This document shows positions 26,202 to 34,996 of a DNA stretch of 64,000 bases, piece after piece. The position numbers and the translations under genes were made by a program. The notes beneath the pieces were generated by a model. It was given only the letters and a program-made list of their open reading frames with translations, was not told the DNA's origin and did no database searches. How positions within the stretch are numbered: the first letter of the stretch is position 1; every line of letters starts with the position of its first letter. The DNA is taken from NCBI GenBank assembly GCA_910579615.1, contig CAJTUA010000014.1, forward strand, positions 50,731-114,730, given 5' to 3'. The DNA is from an uncultured Lachnospiraceae bacterium. Lineage in GTDB: Bacteria > Bacillota > Clostridia > Lachnospirales > Lachnospiraceae.

Positions 26202-27233
26202 TTATAAAATTTCCGCCATATCAAACAGCAGCTTTTCTGTCATATCCCAGCCAAGGCAAGGGTCGGTGATGGATTTACCGTAGACATGCTCGCCAACCTT
26301 CTGACAGCCCGGCTCAATGTAGCTTTCCACCATGACCCCTTTGACGAGCTTATGCAGCTGCGGGTTCATACGGCGGCTGTGCAGGACTTCCTTCACGATG
26401 CGTGGCTGTTCGGCATACTGCTTATTTGAATTTGAATGGTTCGCATCGACGATGCAGGCAGGGTTTTTTAACTGCGGGCGCTCTTCATACATCTCAAACA
26501 CACGCATCAAATCCTCATAGTGGTAGTTGGAAATGTTCTGGTTATGCTTGTTCGTCGCGCCGCGCAGAATCGTGTGCGCGAGCGGGTTCCCGCTCGTGTT
26601 GACCTCATATTGGCGGTAGAGGAAGGTGTGGCTGCCCTGTGCGGCGATAACGGAATTCATCATGACAGACAGCGCGCCGCTCGTCGGGTTTTTCATGCCC
26701 GCCGGGATGTCCATGCCGCTGATGGTAAGACGGTGCTGTTGGTTCTCGACGGAACGCGCGCCGACGGCCACATAGGAAAGGATATCATCGACGTATGGCA
26801 GGTTTTCCGGGTAGAGCATCTCATCCGCTGCGGTAAGCCCCGTCTCGTCAATCGTGCGCAGGTGCAAATGGCGCATCGCAAGCAGCCCTTCCTGGAAATC
26901 CGGCTTCTTTTCCGGGTCCGGCTGGGAGACGATTCCCTTGTAGCCCTCCCCTGTCGTGCGCGGTTTGTTTGTGTAAATCCGCGGGATAACCAGCAGCTTT
27001 TCGGATACCTTTTCGGCAAGTTTTGCCAGACGGTTCATATAGTCAAGCACCGCTTCTTCATTGTCCGCGGAGCACGGACCAATAATGACAAGAAATTTGT
27101 CGGATTCGCCGGTAAATACCCTGCGTATCTGTTCGTCGCGCTCTTTTTTGACCTTTACAGCGTAATCCGAAAGCGGAAGAATTTTCTTTAATTCCTCCGG
27201 TGACATTACTTCTTTCATAAACTGAAAACTCAT
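26202..27233 (-). CDS. 3-deoxy-7-phosphoheptulonate synthase (DAHP synthase, class I)
   Basis: First step of aromatic amino acid synthesis: condenses phosphoenolpyruvate and erythrose 4-phosphate. The 343-residue product is of the AroF/AroG/AroH type: LVIIGPCSADNEEAVLDYMNRL near residue 50 (read in two parts LVIIGPCSADNEEAV and LDYMNRL), PRTTGEGYKG for phosphate binding, and KNPTSG and DANHSNSNKQ with metal-binding residues. It has the short N-terminal extension that carries feedback sensitivity in enteric enzymes; which amino acid inhibits it cannot be read. It is transcribed alone on the minus strand from a near-consensus promoter and is convergent with spoIIM. Confidence 0.95.
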   Translation of the reverse strand: MSFQFMKEVMSPEELKKILPLSDYAVKVKKERDEQIRRVFTGESDKFLVIIGPCSADNEEAVLDYMNRLAKLAEKVSEKLLVIPRIYTNKPRTTGEGYKGIVSQPDPEKKPDFQEGLLAMRHLHLRTIDETGLTAADEMLYPENLPYVDDILSYVAVGARSVENQQHRLTISGMDIPAGMKNPTSGALSVMMNSVIAAQGSHTFLYRQYEVNTSGNPLAHTILRGATNKHNQNISNYHYEDLMRVFEMYEERPQLKNPACIVDANHSNSNKQYAEQPRIVKEVLHSRRMNPQLHKLVKGVMVESYIEPGCQKVGEHVYGKSITDPCLGWDMTEKLLFDMAEIL

Positions 27234-27314
27234 GTTTGTTCAACCTCTCTGTTTCACTCTATGCTGCGGCAATGTTTTAAAACGTTAAATCGACAAATAC
27301 CGCATAGCATCAAC

Positions 27315-27343
27315 ATTGTATACTGATTTCCGGGAAATGTCAA
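27315..27343 (-). promoter_or_regulatory. Near-consensus promoter of the DAHP synthase gene
   Basis: On the minus strand TTGACA (27338-27343) and TACAAT (27315-27320) are 17 bases apart. The leader down to the start codon is about 75 bases and can fold: a bulged stem of TGCT/AGCA with GCGG/CCGC, and an AACGTTTT/AAAAC-rich stem. I see no T-box or tryptophan leader peptide. Confidence 0.75.
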
Positions 27344-27691
27344 TGTCAAAAATACACTTGATTATAAATACTTAATTATAAATGCCCGTAAACGGTTGAT
27401 TATTCTGAAAATACGTTATAAAATATGGTATCGGGCATGTTGTTTGGTAGTCTTTAGCAAAATTAAGGAGCAGGATTCGATATTTGCGAAACATATATGT
27501 AAGAAAATATTATGCATGGGACGGAAATACACATAAGGCACGGATGTATAAAAAATATAAATTTATGTGTAAATTTTCCGGGCTGGCTGGCTCGGACAAA
27601 AATATGTGGAACACAAATCCGCAGGGAACTAAAATTTGCATGAAGTGTGAACTTGGGTGGAACGTTTGAAAGAATCGGAGGGGTTTCGGAT
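27344..27691. other. Intergenic region between the divergent DAHP synthase and pyrimidine-nucleoside phosphorylase genes
   Basis: About 350 AT-rich bases. It contains the promoter at 27396-27424 and a long leader before the ATG at 27692. A 61-codon frame (27484-27669) has no ribosome binding site and is not believed. I found no riboswitch that I recognise. Confidence 0.5.
27396..27424 (+). promoter_or_regulatory. Candidate promoter of the pyrimidine-nucleoside phosphorylase gene
   Basis: TTGATT (27396-27401) and TAAAAT (27419-27424) are 17 bases apart. The leader to 27692 would be about 260 bases, long enough for regulation, but no known fold was recognised. Confidence 0.5.
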
Positions 27692-28993
27692 ATGAGAATG
27701 TATGACTGTATTTCCTCGAAAAAAGCAGGGCGGGAACTTTCCGGGGAAGAAATTGAGTATATTGTGCGCGGCTTTACATCGGGGGAAATCCCGGATTACC
27801 AGATGTCCGCATTTTTGATGGCGGTCTGCTTAAAGGGCATGACAGAGCAGGAGACACTTTCCCTTACAATGGCGATGGCAAAAAGCGGTGATATGTTAGA
27901 CCTTTCCCCGATTTCCGGGAAAAAGGCGGACAAGCACAGCACGGGCGGTGTCGGGGATAAGACGACACTTATTGTTGGACCGATTGTAGCGTCGCTCGGT
28001 GTTGCAGTGGCGAAAATGTCCGGCAGGGGCTTAGGCCACACCGGAGGCACGATTGACAAATTGGAAAGCTTTCCGGGCTTTCAGACCGGGCTTTCCGAGG
28101 AGGCATTTTTTTCACAGGTCAATAAAATAAAGCTTGCGGTAATTGCACAGACGGCAAACCTTGCGCCGGCGGACAAAAAGATTTATGCGCTGCGCGATGT
28201 GACGGCAACGGTTGATAATATGTCACTGATTGCGAGCAGCATCATGAGCAAAAAGCTTGCCGCCGGGGCGGATGTGATTGTCTTAGATGTTAAGGCGGGC
28301 AGCGGTGCATTCATGAAGACGAAGGAGGATGCCATCGCCCTTGCGGAAATGATGACAAAAATCGGAAACGGGGCGGGCAGGCAGACCTGCGCGGTCGTGA
28401 CGGATATGAGCCAGCCGCTTGGATACTGTATCGGGAATATCCTTGAGGTACAGGAGGCAATCGAGGCGCTGCATGGAAAAGGAGCAAAGGATTTGATGGA
28501 TGCGTCGTATACACTTGCGGCGCAGATGCTGCTTGGCGCGGGGAGGGCGGTGGATTTTAAGAGCGGATATGAACTTGCGGAAACGGCAGTAAAAGATGGA
28601 TCGGCATTCGAAAAGTTCTGTGAATTTATCGCGGCGCAGGGCGGCGATGTAAGCTATGCGAGGGAGCCGGAGAAATTCCCGCAGGCAGCCGTAAAGCGCG
28701 AGGTAAGGGCAAAAAAAGACGGTTATATCGGTGCGATGCAGACGGAGGAAATCGGGCTTGCCTCCCTGGTTCTTGGCGCAGGCAGGGAGACGAAGGAGAG
28801 TTCGGTTGATTATAGCGCCGGAATCCGCATGTGTATCAAAACGGGGGATTTTGTGGCAAAAGGGGATATCATCGCTTTGCTTTATGCGGGGAATGAAGCG
28901 AAAGCGGCAGCGGCGGAGGAACGTTTTTTGGCAGCAATCACGCTGTCCGAAGAGCCGGTGGAAAAAAGCAGCCATGTACTTGCAATTTTATAG
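27692..28993 (+). CDS. pdp: Pyrimidine-nucleoside phosphorylase
   Basis: Splits uridine, deoxyuridine or thymidine with phosphate into base and (deoxy)ribose 1-phosphate in nucleoside salvage. The start is the ATG at 27692, after GGAGGGG about 10 bases upstream. The family signature is complete: SGKKADKHSTGGVGDKTTL near residue 77 and AKMSGRGLGHTGGTIDKLES near 107. The 433-residue length is right for the Gram-positive pyrimidine type, which accepts both uridine and thymidine. No deoxyribose aldolase or cytidine deaminase gene is adjacent, unlike many operons with this gene. Confidence 0.95.
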   Translation: MRMYDCISSKKAGRELSGEEIEYIVRGFTSGEIPDYQMSAFLMAVCLKGMTEQETLSLTMAMAKSGDMLDLSPISGKKADKHSTGGVGDKTTLIVGPIVASLGVAVAKMSGRGLGHTGGTIDKLESFPGFQTGLSEEAFFSQVNKIKLAVIAQTANLAPADKKIYALRDVTATVDNMSLIASSIMSKKLAAGADVIVLDVKAGSGAFMKTKEDAIALAEMMTKIGNGAGRQTCAVVTDMSQPLGYCIGNILEVQEAIEALHGKGAKDLMDASYTLAAQMLLGAGRAVDFKSGYELAETAVKDGSAFEKFCEFIAAQGGDVSYAREPEKFPQAAVKREVRAKKDGYIGAMQTEEIGLASLVLGAGRETKESSVDYSAGIRMCIKTGDFVAKGDIIALLYAGNEAKAAAAEERFLAAITLSEEPVEKSSHVLAIL

Positions 28994-29086
28994 AAAAGGA
29001 TTTTATAAGAAAGGGCGCAGGTTTAACAAAAGCCATGCCCGCAGGGAAAAGAAATGTGTTTATAGCGTGAATAAGGGGGTTTTGCG

Positions 29087-29788
29087 ATGGCATTTGTGGA
29101 ATTAAAAGATGTGAGGAAAACATACCGGATGGGTGATATGACCATCCACGCCTCGGACGGAATCAGCTTTGAGGTGGAAAAAGGGGAGTTTGTTGTGGTT
29201 GCAGGACCTTCCGGTGCAGGCAAGACGACCGTTTTGAACATTCTTGGCGGTATGGATGTGTGCGATGGCGGCAGTGTCCTCGTGGACGGGGAGGATGTCA
29301 GCCAATACCGCGCAAAGCGGCTGACCACTTACCGCAGGAACGACATTGGTTTCGTATTCCAGTTTTACAATCTCGTGCAGAATTTAACGGCGAAGGAAAA
29401 TGTAGAGTTAGCGCTGCAAATCTGTAAAAATCCGCGGGGGGCGGAGGAGGTCTTAGCGGAGGTCGGGCTTTCCGGCCGCATGGGGAATTTCCCGGCGCAG
29501 CTTTCCGGCGGCGAGCAGCAGCGCGTATCCATTGCGCGGGCACTTGCGAAAAACCCGAAGCTTTTGCTTTGCGATGAGCCGACCGGGGCGCTTGATTACA
29601 ACACGGGAAAACAGATTTTAAAACTGCTGCAGGATACCTGCCGCGACAAGGGGATGACGGTCATTGTGATTACCCATAATTCGGCGATTGCGCCGATGGC
29701 GGATAAGGTAATCCGCATCAAGAACGGCAAGGTGAGCGAAGTGAAAAAAAATGAGAATCCGGTTGACGTGATGGGAATTGAATGGTAG
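29087..29788 (+). CDS. ABC transporter ATP-binding protein, MacB/LolD type
   Basis: A 233-residue ATPase with Walker A GPSGAGKTT (residues 40-48), Q-loop (FVFQFYNLV), signature LSGGEQQRV and Walker B LLLCDEPTGALD. These features and the length place it in the MacB/LolD/FtsE group that pairs with FtsX-type permeases. The next gene, 17 bases later, is such a permease. Together they would drive a mechanotransmission-type transporter acting on a lipid, peptide or envelope substrate. No resistance or regulator gene is adjacent to tell the substrate. Confidence 0.95.
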   Translation: MAFVELKDVRKTYRMGDMTIHASDGISFEVEKGEFVVVAGPSGAGKTTVLNILGGMDVCDGGSVLVDGEDVSQYRAKRLTTYRRNDIGFVFQFYNLVQNLTAKENVELALQICKNPRGAEEVLAEVGLSGRMGNFPAQLSGGEQQRVSIARALAKNPKLLLCDEPTGALDYNTGKQILKLLQDTCRDKGMTVIVITHNSAIAPMADKVIRIKNGKVSEVKKNENPVDVMGIEW

Positions 29789-29805
29789 CGAAAGGATGAT
29801 GGGAT

Positions 29806-32800
29806 ATGAAAAATGCTTTGCGGAAGGAATTTCACAGGGAAATACGCGGCTCACTGCAGCGTTTTATTTCAATCCTGCTGATGTCGGCGCTTGGCGCCGC
29901 AATGTTTGCGGGACTGCGCGCCTGCAAGACAGATATGCTGCTGACGGCGGATTCCTTTTATGACAAAACCGATTTGATGGATGTCCGGGTTGTCGGGGCG
30001 CTCGGGTTAGGGGATGCGGATCTTTACGCCATACGCGGGATGGACGGCGTAAAGACAGCGGACGGCGTATTTTCGGCGGACGTCCTGATACGGCATAACG
30101 AGGCGGATTTTGCGGTGCGCCTGTATTCTTTGACGGAAGGTGTCAATGGCTATATGGTAACGGAGGGGAGGCTTCCTTCCTCCGTCACGGAATGTGCCGT
30201 GGACGAAAGTTTTATGAAGAGCAGGGGATTTTCGGTCGGGGATACCATCACATTTACTTCCGGAACCGAGGATGCGATTTCGGATACCCTTGTGGAAAGT
30301 ACGGTGACGATTGTCGGTGCGGTCAGTACCGGGCGCTACATTTCTTCCTCGCGCGGGAGCGGTACCATCGGCAACGGAAAGATTTCAGGGTATGTTGTGC
30401 TGATGCCGGAAAATTTTGCCGTGGACTATTATTCGGAAATTGCCCTGGTGTTTTCCGGGACGAAGGAGTTAAACTGTTACGGGGATGAGTATGAGACAAT
30501 TGTAGAACAATATAAGGACGCGCTTAAAGAAATCGGAAAAGAGCGCGCAGGGCTGCGGATGGAAGAAGTGCAGGCGGATGCCTACGCGCAGCTTGACGAG
30601 GCGTTTGCAAAAGTAAAGGAAAACGAGCAGGCGCTTCTTGACGGGGAGAAGGAGATTTTAGACGGCGAGCAGGCGGTTGCGGATGGTTTTGCACAGATTG
30701 AGGCGGGAAGGGAAAAGCTTGCACAGGAAGAAGCCGCGCTTCCGGAAAGCTTTGCCGAGTACGACGCGCAGCTTGACGAGGCGAAAAAGGCGGTTGCAAG
30801 CGCGTGGGAAACGTTTGAAAAACAGGAAGCGCCAGTGATTGCCGCAAGGGAAGAATATGAGGCATATGTCGAGCAGCTAAAGGCAATCAGCCAAGGACCG
30901 GACGATATCCGGAAAATCCTTGCGGTCATGGGGATTTCCGAGGACGAGATTGTGGCGGCGGAAGAACGGATTGCGGCAGCGCGCGCGGAGCTAGAAGCCA
31001 AAGAAGCGGATGTCACAAAACAGGAAGCGGAACTTGCAGCACGGAAGGAAGATGCCCAAAAAGCGCTTGCACAGGCAAAGGAGGAGCTTGATGGAAATGA
31101 GCTTTCTTTAAAGCAAAAGCAGCAGGAGCTTGCCGACGCAAAGCAGGAGTATTATGAAACTCTTGCGGGGAACCAGAACAAGATTGCGCAGGCCTACCTT
31201 GAGATTGAGGAAAACCGCAGTGAAATTGCCCGGATGGAAGTGCCGGAGTGGTATATCCTTGACCGGAATACCATTGAGTCCTATGTTGGATTTTCGCAGG
31301 ATGCCGACCGCATGGACGCAATCAGCAAAGTATTTCCGGGGATTTTCTTCCTCGTCGCGGCGCTTGTCAGCCTGACGACCATGACGCGTATGGTGGATGA
31401 GGGGCGCACGCAAATCGGGACATTAAAGGCACTTGGCTACAGCCGTGCGGCAGTCGCGGGGAAATATATAAAATATGCGCTGTACGCGACCTTGCTTGGC
31501 AGTGTGGCCGGTGTCTTTTCCGGCGGAAAGATATTCCCTTATATCGTGATAACAACGTATAAATTGATGTATCCGTGCCTTGAGGGCGTAGTGATGCCAA
31601 TCCATATATATTATTCCGTTGCGGCGGTGCTTCTTGCGGTTGTCTGCACGCTTGCCGCAACGCTTATGGCGTGTATGAGGGCATTTAAGGAGCAGCCGGC
31701 ATCGCTGATGCGCCCGGTGGCGCCAAAGGCAGGGAAGCGGATTTTGCTTGAGCGCATCGGGGTTTTATGGAAACACCTAAGCTTTACCCAAAAGGCATCC
31801 CTGCGCAATATGTTCCGCTACAAGAAACGCTTTTTCATGACAGTCATCGGCATTGCCAGCTGCATGGCACTTTTGTTGGTCGGTTTTGGGCTGAAAGACT
31901 CGATTGGCGTTATGGCGCATATCCAGTATGGGCAGCTGTGGCGCTATGACGGCTCGGTGTCCATCCGGGACAATGCGTCACAGGAGGATGTGGATGCGTT
32001 CTTTTCATGGCTTTCGGAGAACGGGGATATTGCGGATGTGTCTTTTGCCCGGGAAAGTGCCATGGATGTTGTATCCGGCGGGGTGACAAAAAGCATCAGT
32101 GTTGTCGTGCTCCCGGATGCACAGGAATATGAAAAATTCTTCTGTTTCCGCGACAGGAATTCAAAGGAGCAGTTTTTGATGAACGATGACGAGGTCATCA
32201 TTACGGAGAAGCTGGCAAGGATGTTAAAGGTGCAGGCGGGCGACACGGTGCAGCTTAAGCCGGATGCGTCTACCTTTTACCCGGCAAAAATCGGGGCGGT
32301 GGCAGAAAATTACATTTACCATTATGTATTTATGACACAGAACATGTACGAGCGGATTTTTGGTGAAAAGCCGGTTTACAATGAGTGCTTCCTGCGGTTT
32401 GCACAGGAGGGCAAAGCGTATGAGGAAGGAATTGCGTCGGATATTTTAAGAGAGAATGAGATTGTGGCTTCGGTCATGGTGACAAGTACCCTGCAAAAGC
32501 AGATTGACGATATGTTGCAGAGTCTAAATATCATTACCTACGTGCTGATTGTCTGTGCGGGAATGCTGGCGTTCATCGTCCTATACAATCTCAGCAATAT
32601 CAATATTACGGAGCGGAGGCGCGAGCTTGCGACGTTAAAGGTGCTCGGCTTTTATGACGGGGAGGTCAGCGGGTATGTCTACCGGGAAAATGTGCTTCTG
32701 ACACTGATTGGCATTTTATTTGGCAGCGGTCTTGGAAAACTCCTGCACGGCTATGTGATTACGACCTGCGAGGTGGATCTTGTGATGTTCGGGCATATCA

Positions 32801-32925
32801 TAAAGCCCATAAGCTACCTTTACAGCGCGCTTCTCACGGTACTTTTTGCCGTACTGATTGGCGTGATGATGCATTATAAGCTGAAAAAAATTGATATGAT
32901 TGAGTCGTTAAAGAGTATCGAGTAG
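29806..32925 (+). CDS. FtsX-like ABC transporter permease with large extracellular coiled coil
   Basis: A 1,039-residue permease. An N-terminal membrane helix (about 18-38) is followed by an extracellular domain, then a long Ala/Glu/Lys/Gln-rich coiled coil (about 250-475, EQALLDGEKEILDGEQAVAD-like heptads), then two FtsX modules of about three helices each (about 505-640 and 915-1030) separated by a second extracellular domain. This double-module layout is common in Firmicute permeases paired with MacB-like ATPases. The coiled coil suggests a stalk reaching into the cell wall. Substrate unknown. Confidence 0.9.
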   Translation: MKNALRKEFHREIRGSLQRFISILLMSALGAAMFAGLRACKTDMLLTADSFYDKTDLMDVRVVGALGLGDADLYAIRGMDGVKTADGVFSADVLIRHNEADFAVRLYSLTEGVNGYMVTEGRLPSSVTECAVDESFMKSRGFSVGDTITFTSGTEDAISDTLVESTVTIVGAVSTGRYISSSRGSGTIGNGKISGYVVLMPENFAVDYYSEIALVFSGTKELNCYGDEYETIVEQYKDALKEIGKERAGLRMEEVQADAYAQLDEAFAKVKENEQALLDGEKEILDGEQAVADGFAQIEAGREKLAQEEAALPESFAEYDAQLDEAKKAVASAWETFEKQEAPVIAAREEYEAYVEQLKAISQGPDDIRKILAVMGISEDEIVAAEERIAAARAELEAKEADVTKQEAELAARKEDAQKALAQAKEELDGNELSLKQKQQELADAKQEYYETLAGNQNKIAQAYLEIEENRSEIARMEVPEWYILDRNTIESYVGFSQDADRMDAISKVFPGIFFLVAALVSLTTMTRMVDEGRTQIGTLKALGYSRAAVAGKYIKYALYATLLGSVAGVFSGGKIFPYIVITTYKLMYPCLEGVVMPIHIYYSVAAVLLAVVCTLAATLMACMRAFKEQPASLMRPVAPKAGKRILLERIGVLWKHLSFTQKASLRNMFRYKKRFFMTVIGIASCMALLLVGFGLKDSIGVMAHIQYGQLWRYDGSVSIRDNASQEDVDAFFSWLSENGDIADVSFARESAMDVVSGGVTKSISVVVLPDAQEYEKFFCFRDRNSKEQFLMNDDEVIITEKLARMLKVQAGDTVQLKPDASTFYPAKIGAVAENYIYHYVFMTQNMYERIFGEKPVYNECFLRFAQEGKAYEEGIASDILRENEIVASVMVTSTLQKQIDDMLQSLNIITYVLIVCAGMLAFIVLYNLSNINITERRRELATLKVLGFYDGEVSGYVYRENVLLTLIGILFGSGLGKLLHGYVITTCEVDLVMFGHIIKPISYLYSALLTVLFAVLIGVMMHYKLKKIDMIESLKSIE

Positions 32926-32937
32926 GGAGGTAAGACT

Positions 32938-33690
32938 ATGTTTAATGATATTCCCATTGGACCAGTGACCATCCATATGTATGGGCTGATGATTGCGCTT
33001 GGCTTTATGGGTGCGTACTATATGTGCGTGCGCCGCAGCAAGAGGCTTGGATTGGATGAGGATATTTTGTGGGGGCTTTTATGTGGAGCAGTTGTCGGCG
33101 GGCTTGCCGGGACGAGGCTGCTTTATTATATCGTGGAACTTCCGGCGATTCTGAAAAATCCATCGATTCTGTGGGATTTTAAGAATGGGTATGTTGTCTA
33201 TGGTGGAATTATCGGCGGCGTGCTGGTAGACTTTTTCTACTGCCGCAAAAAGAAGGTCAGTTTCCTGAAATATTTTGACCTTGTCATGCCCTCCGTCGCG
33301 TTTGCGCAGGGACTTGGAAGACTCGGCTGCTTTTTTGCGGGGTGTTGTTATGGGCGGGAGACCGATGCGTGGTATGGTATCACATTCCACAATTCCAATT
33401 TCGCGCCGAACAATGTCAAGCTTGTGCCGACGCAGCTGATTTCATCCGCGGGGGATTTTTTCATCTGTGGGCTTTTGTTGTTTTATGCTTCTAAGAAACC
33501 GAAGGATGGACGCGTGGCAACCGCTTACCTGATGCTTTACGGGATTGGGCGTTTTGTCGTGGAATTCTGGCGCAATGACTACCGCGGAAGCATCGGATGG
33601 ATGTCCACGTCGCAGCTGATTTCCGTGGTTATTGTAGCGGCAGGCGCGGCCGCGTATGTCCTGCTGCCAAAACGTGAAAAGACAATGTAG
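32938..33690 (+). CDS. lgt: Prolipoprotein diacylglyceryl transferase
   Basis: Membrane enzyme that adds diacylglycerol to the lipobox cysteine of prolipoproteins, for example the GH16 lipoprotein of this window. It has about seven membrane segments and the Lgt signature region (AQGLGRLGCFFAGCCYGRET, about residues 121-140) with the conserved Gly-Arg; the HG-type N-terminal segment is represented by IHMYGLMIALGF. The Cys-rich variant of the signature is often seen in Clostridia. GGGAGGTAAG gives a strong ribosome binding site. It starts 12 bases after the FtsX-like gene. Confidence 0.93.
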   Translation: MFNDIPIGPVTIHMYGLMIALGFMGAYYMCVRRSKRLGLDEDILWGLLCGAVVGGLAGTRLLYYIVELPAILKNPSILWDFKNGYVVYGGIIGGVLVDFFYCRKKKVSFLKYFDLVMPSVAFAQGLGRLGCFFAGCCYGRETDAWYGITFHNSNFAPNNVKLVPTQLISSAGDFFICGLLLFYASKKPKDGRVATAYLMLYGIGRFVVEFWRNDYRGSIGWMSTSQLISVVIVAAGAAAYVLLPKREKTM

Positions 33691-33751
33691 TCCAAAAACG
33701 TAAGTATCCGCTGTGACTGTCGGTGTAAGATAATGGAAATGGAGGGATTTT

Positions 33752-34198
33752 ATGGGAAAGAAGAAAGTGCTTGTCAGTGCCTGCCTGTTGGGGAAGAACT
33801 GCAAATACAATGGCGGGAACAATTATGACGAAGCACTGATGGAATATCTGTCAGCCCAGGACATCGAGATTATCGAGGTCTGCCCGGAGGTGGAGGGGGG
33901 CCTGCCCGTGCCCCGGGTACCGGTGGAATTGGTGGATGGCGTGGCAGTCAACCAAAACGGGGAAAATGTGGATGCTTATTTCCGGGCAGGGGTGGAAAAA
34001 GTGCTTGCAAAGGTTCGCGGGGAGGAGATTGCAGCGGCGGTTTTGCAGCCGCGCAGCCCGTCCTGCGGGGTAAAGCAGGTTTATGACGGCAGCTTTACCG
34101 GGAAGCTGGTTCCCGGCGAGGGGATGCTTGCGGCGGCGTTAAGAGGGGCAGGGATACCGGTTTATGATGCTGCGCTCAGAGAATATAACAAGCTCTAA
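33752..34198 (+). CDS. DUF523 family protein
   Basis: A 148-residue protein of the DUF523 family. It has the N-terminal VSACLLGKNCKYNG motif with two Cys and RSPSCGVKQVYDGSFTG near residue 95, whose cysteines may bind a metal or iron-sulfur cluster. The family is widespread and its biochemical role is not firmly known; some members are fused to DUF1722. GGAGG lies 7 bases before the ATG. Its 3' end overlaps the open frame, but not the chosen start, of the next gene. Confidence 0.9.
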   Translation: MGKKKVLVSACLLGKNCKYNGGNNYDEALMEYLSAQDIEIIEVCPEVEGGLPVPRVPVELVDGVAVNQNGENVDAYFRAGVEKVLAKVRGEEIAAAVLQPRSPSCGVKQVYDGSFTGKLVPGEGMLAAALRGAGIPVYDAALREYNKL

Positions 34199-34259
34199 AG
34201 GTGTTCTTGCTGGTTCGCTTTTCTTGAAATTTTTAAGTTTTTCGCATGGGGAGGATATC

Positions 34260-34961
34260 ATGCAGCAGGAAGGTTTAAAACACTTATCCAACCATATCTC
34301 TTATCTTCCGGCAAGCGATGACCCGCTATCTGCGGATGTGTTTTTTATCCGGACGGATACTTTCGTCTATGTGTATGATGTCGGGAGCTGCATTGCGGCA
34401 AGGGAGCAGATTGAGCGTATAAAGGAAGATAAAATTGTAATATTGTCCCATTTCCATGCGGACCACACGGAAAATCTTGGGAAAATTACATTCCGGTCAC
34501 TGTATGCGGGAAAAGAGACGCTAAAACATGTGGGGGAGGGGAATGCCGTGGAAGGGGAAATGGTTTTAGAGCCTGCCGTTCCCATCCGCCTGATGACATT
34601 GCCGTCAAGCCATGCAAAGGGTTGCGTGGTACTGTGTTATGGAAATGAATATGCATTCTGCGGGGATGCGGTGTACGCGGCACAGAAGAGATTTCCGGTA
34701 AAAAACGAAGGCGCGCATATGGAACCAAAAGCGATGCCGGAAAAGGAAACAAAGGGTAGCCAGGAACCGGAGTATACCATACAAACGGTCTATAATGCCC
34801 AGAAATTAAAAGCGATGATTGATGCTTTCAAAACACTTGACGTAAAATACCTTGTGCTAAGCCATGAGAAAAACCCGGTACATTTAAAGGGGGAAGTAAT
34901 CCGCACACTTGAGCTGATTTACTGGAAACGGGATAAGGACAGTGCCTATATTGTGCTGTAG
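34260..34961 (+). CDS. Metallo-beta-lactamase-fold hydrolase
   Basis: A 233-residue protein with the MBL motif SHFHADHTEN (HxHxDH) near residue 62, a later SSHAKGCVVL and GDAVY segment and a final LSHEKN, which supply the usual zinc ligands. The ATG at 34260 follows GGGGAGG at 34248-34254; an earlier in-frame start at 34164 would overlap the DUF523 gene and lacks a binding site. A hydrolase acting on a small ester or phosphoester is all that can be said. Residues 145-190 form a longer, charged insertion. Confidence 0.85.
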   Translation: MQQEGLKHLSNHISYLPASDDPLSADVFFIRTDTFVYVYDVGSCIAAREQIERIKEDKIVILSHFHADHTENLGKITFRSLYAGKETLKHVGEGNAVEGEMVLEPAVPIRLMTLPSSHAKGCVVLCYGNEYAFCGDAVYAAQKRFPVKNEGAHMEPKAMPEKETKGSQEPEYTIQTVYNAQKLKAMIDAFKTLDVKYLVLSHEKNPVHLKGEVIRTLELIYWKRDKDSAYIVL

Positions 34962-34996
34962 GAACCCGTTTTGTTTTAAGAAAGATGGAGGAGAGA

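Noticed and set aside
26520..27191. A 223-codon open frame opposite the DAHP synthase gene
   Set aside because: It is an antisense shadow of a strongly conserved enzyme gene, has no ribosome binding site and its composition is mirror-like (Arg/Val-rich).
27484..27669. A 61-codon frame upstream of the pyrimidine-nucleoside phosphorylase gene
   Set aside because: No ribosome binding site, non-consensus start and no recognisable sequence. It lies in what is probably the 5' leader.
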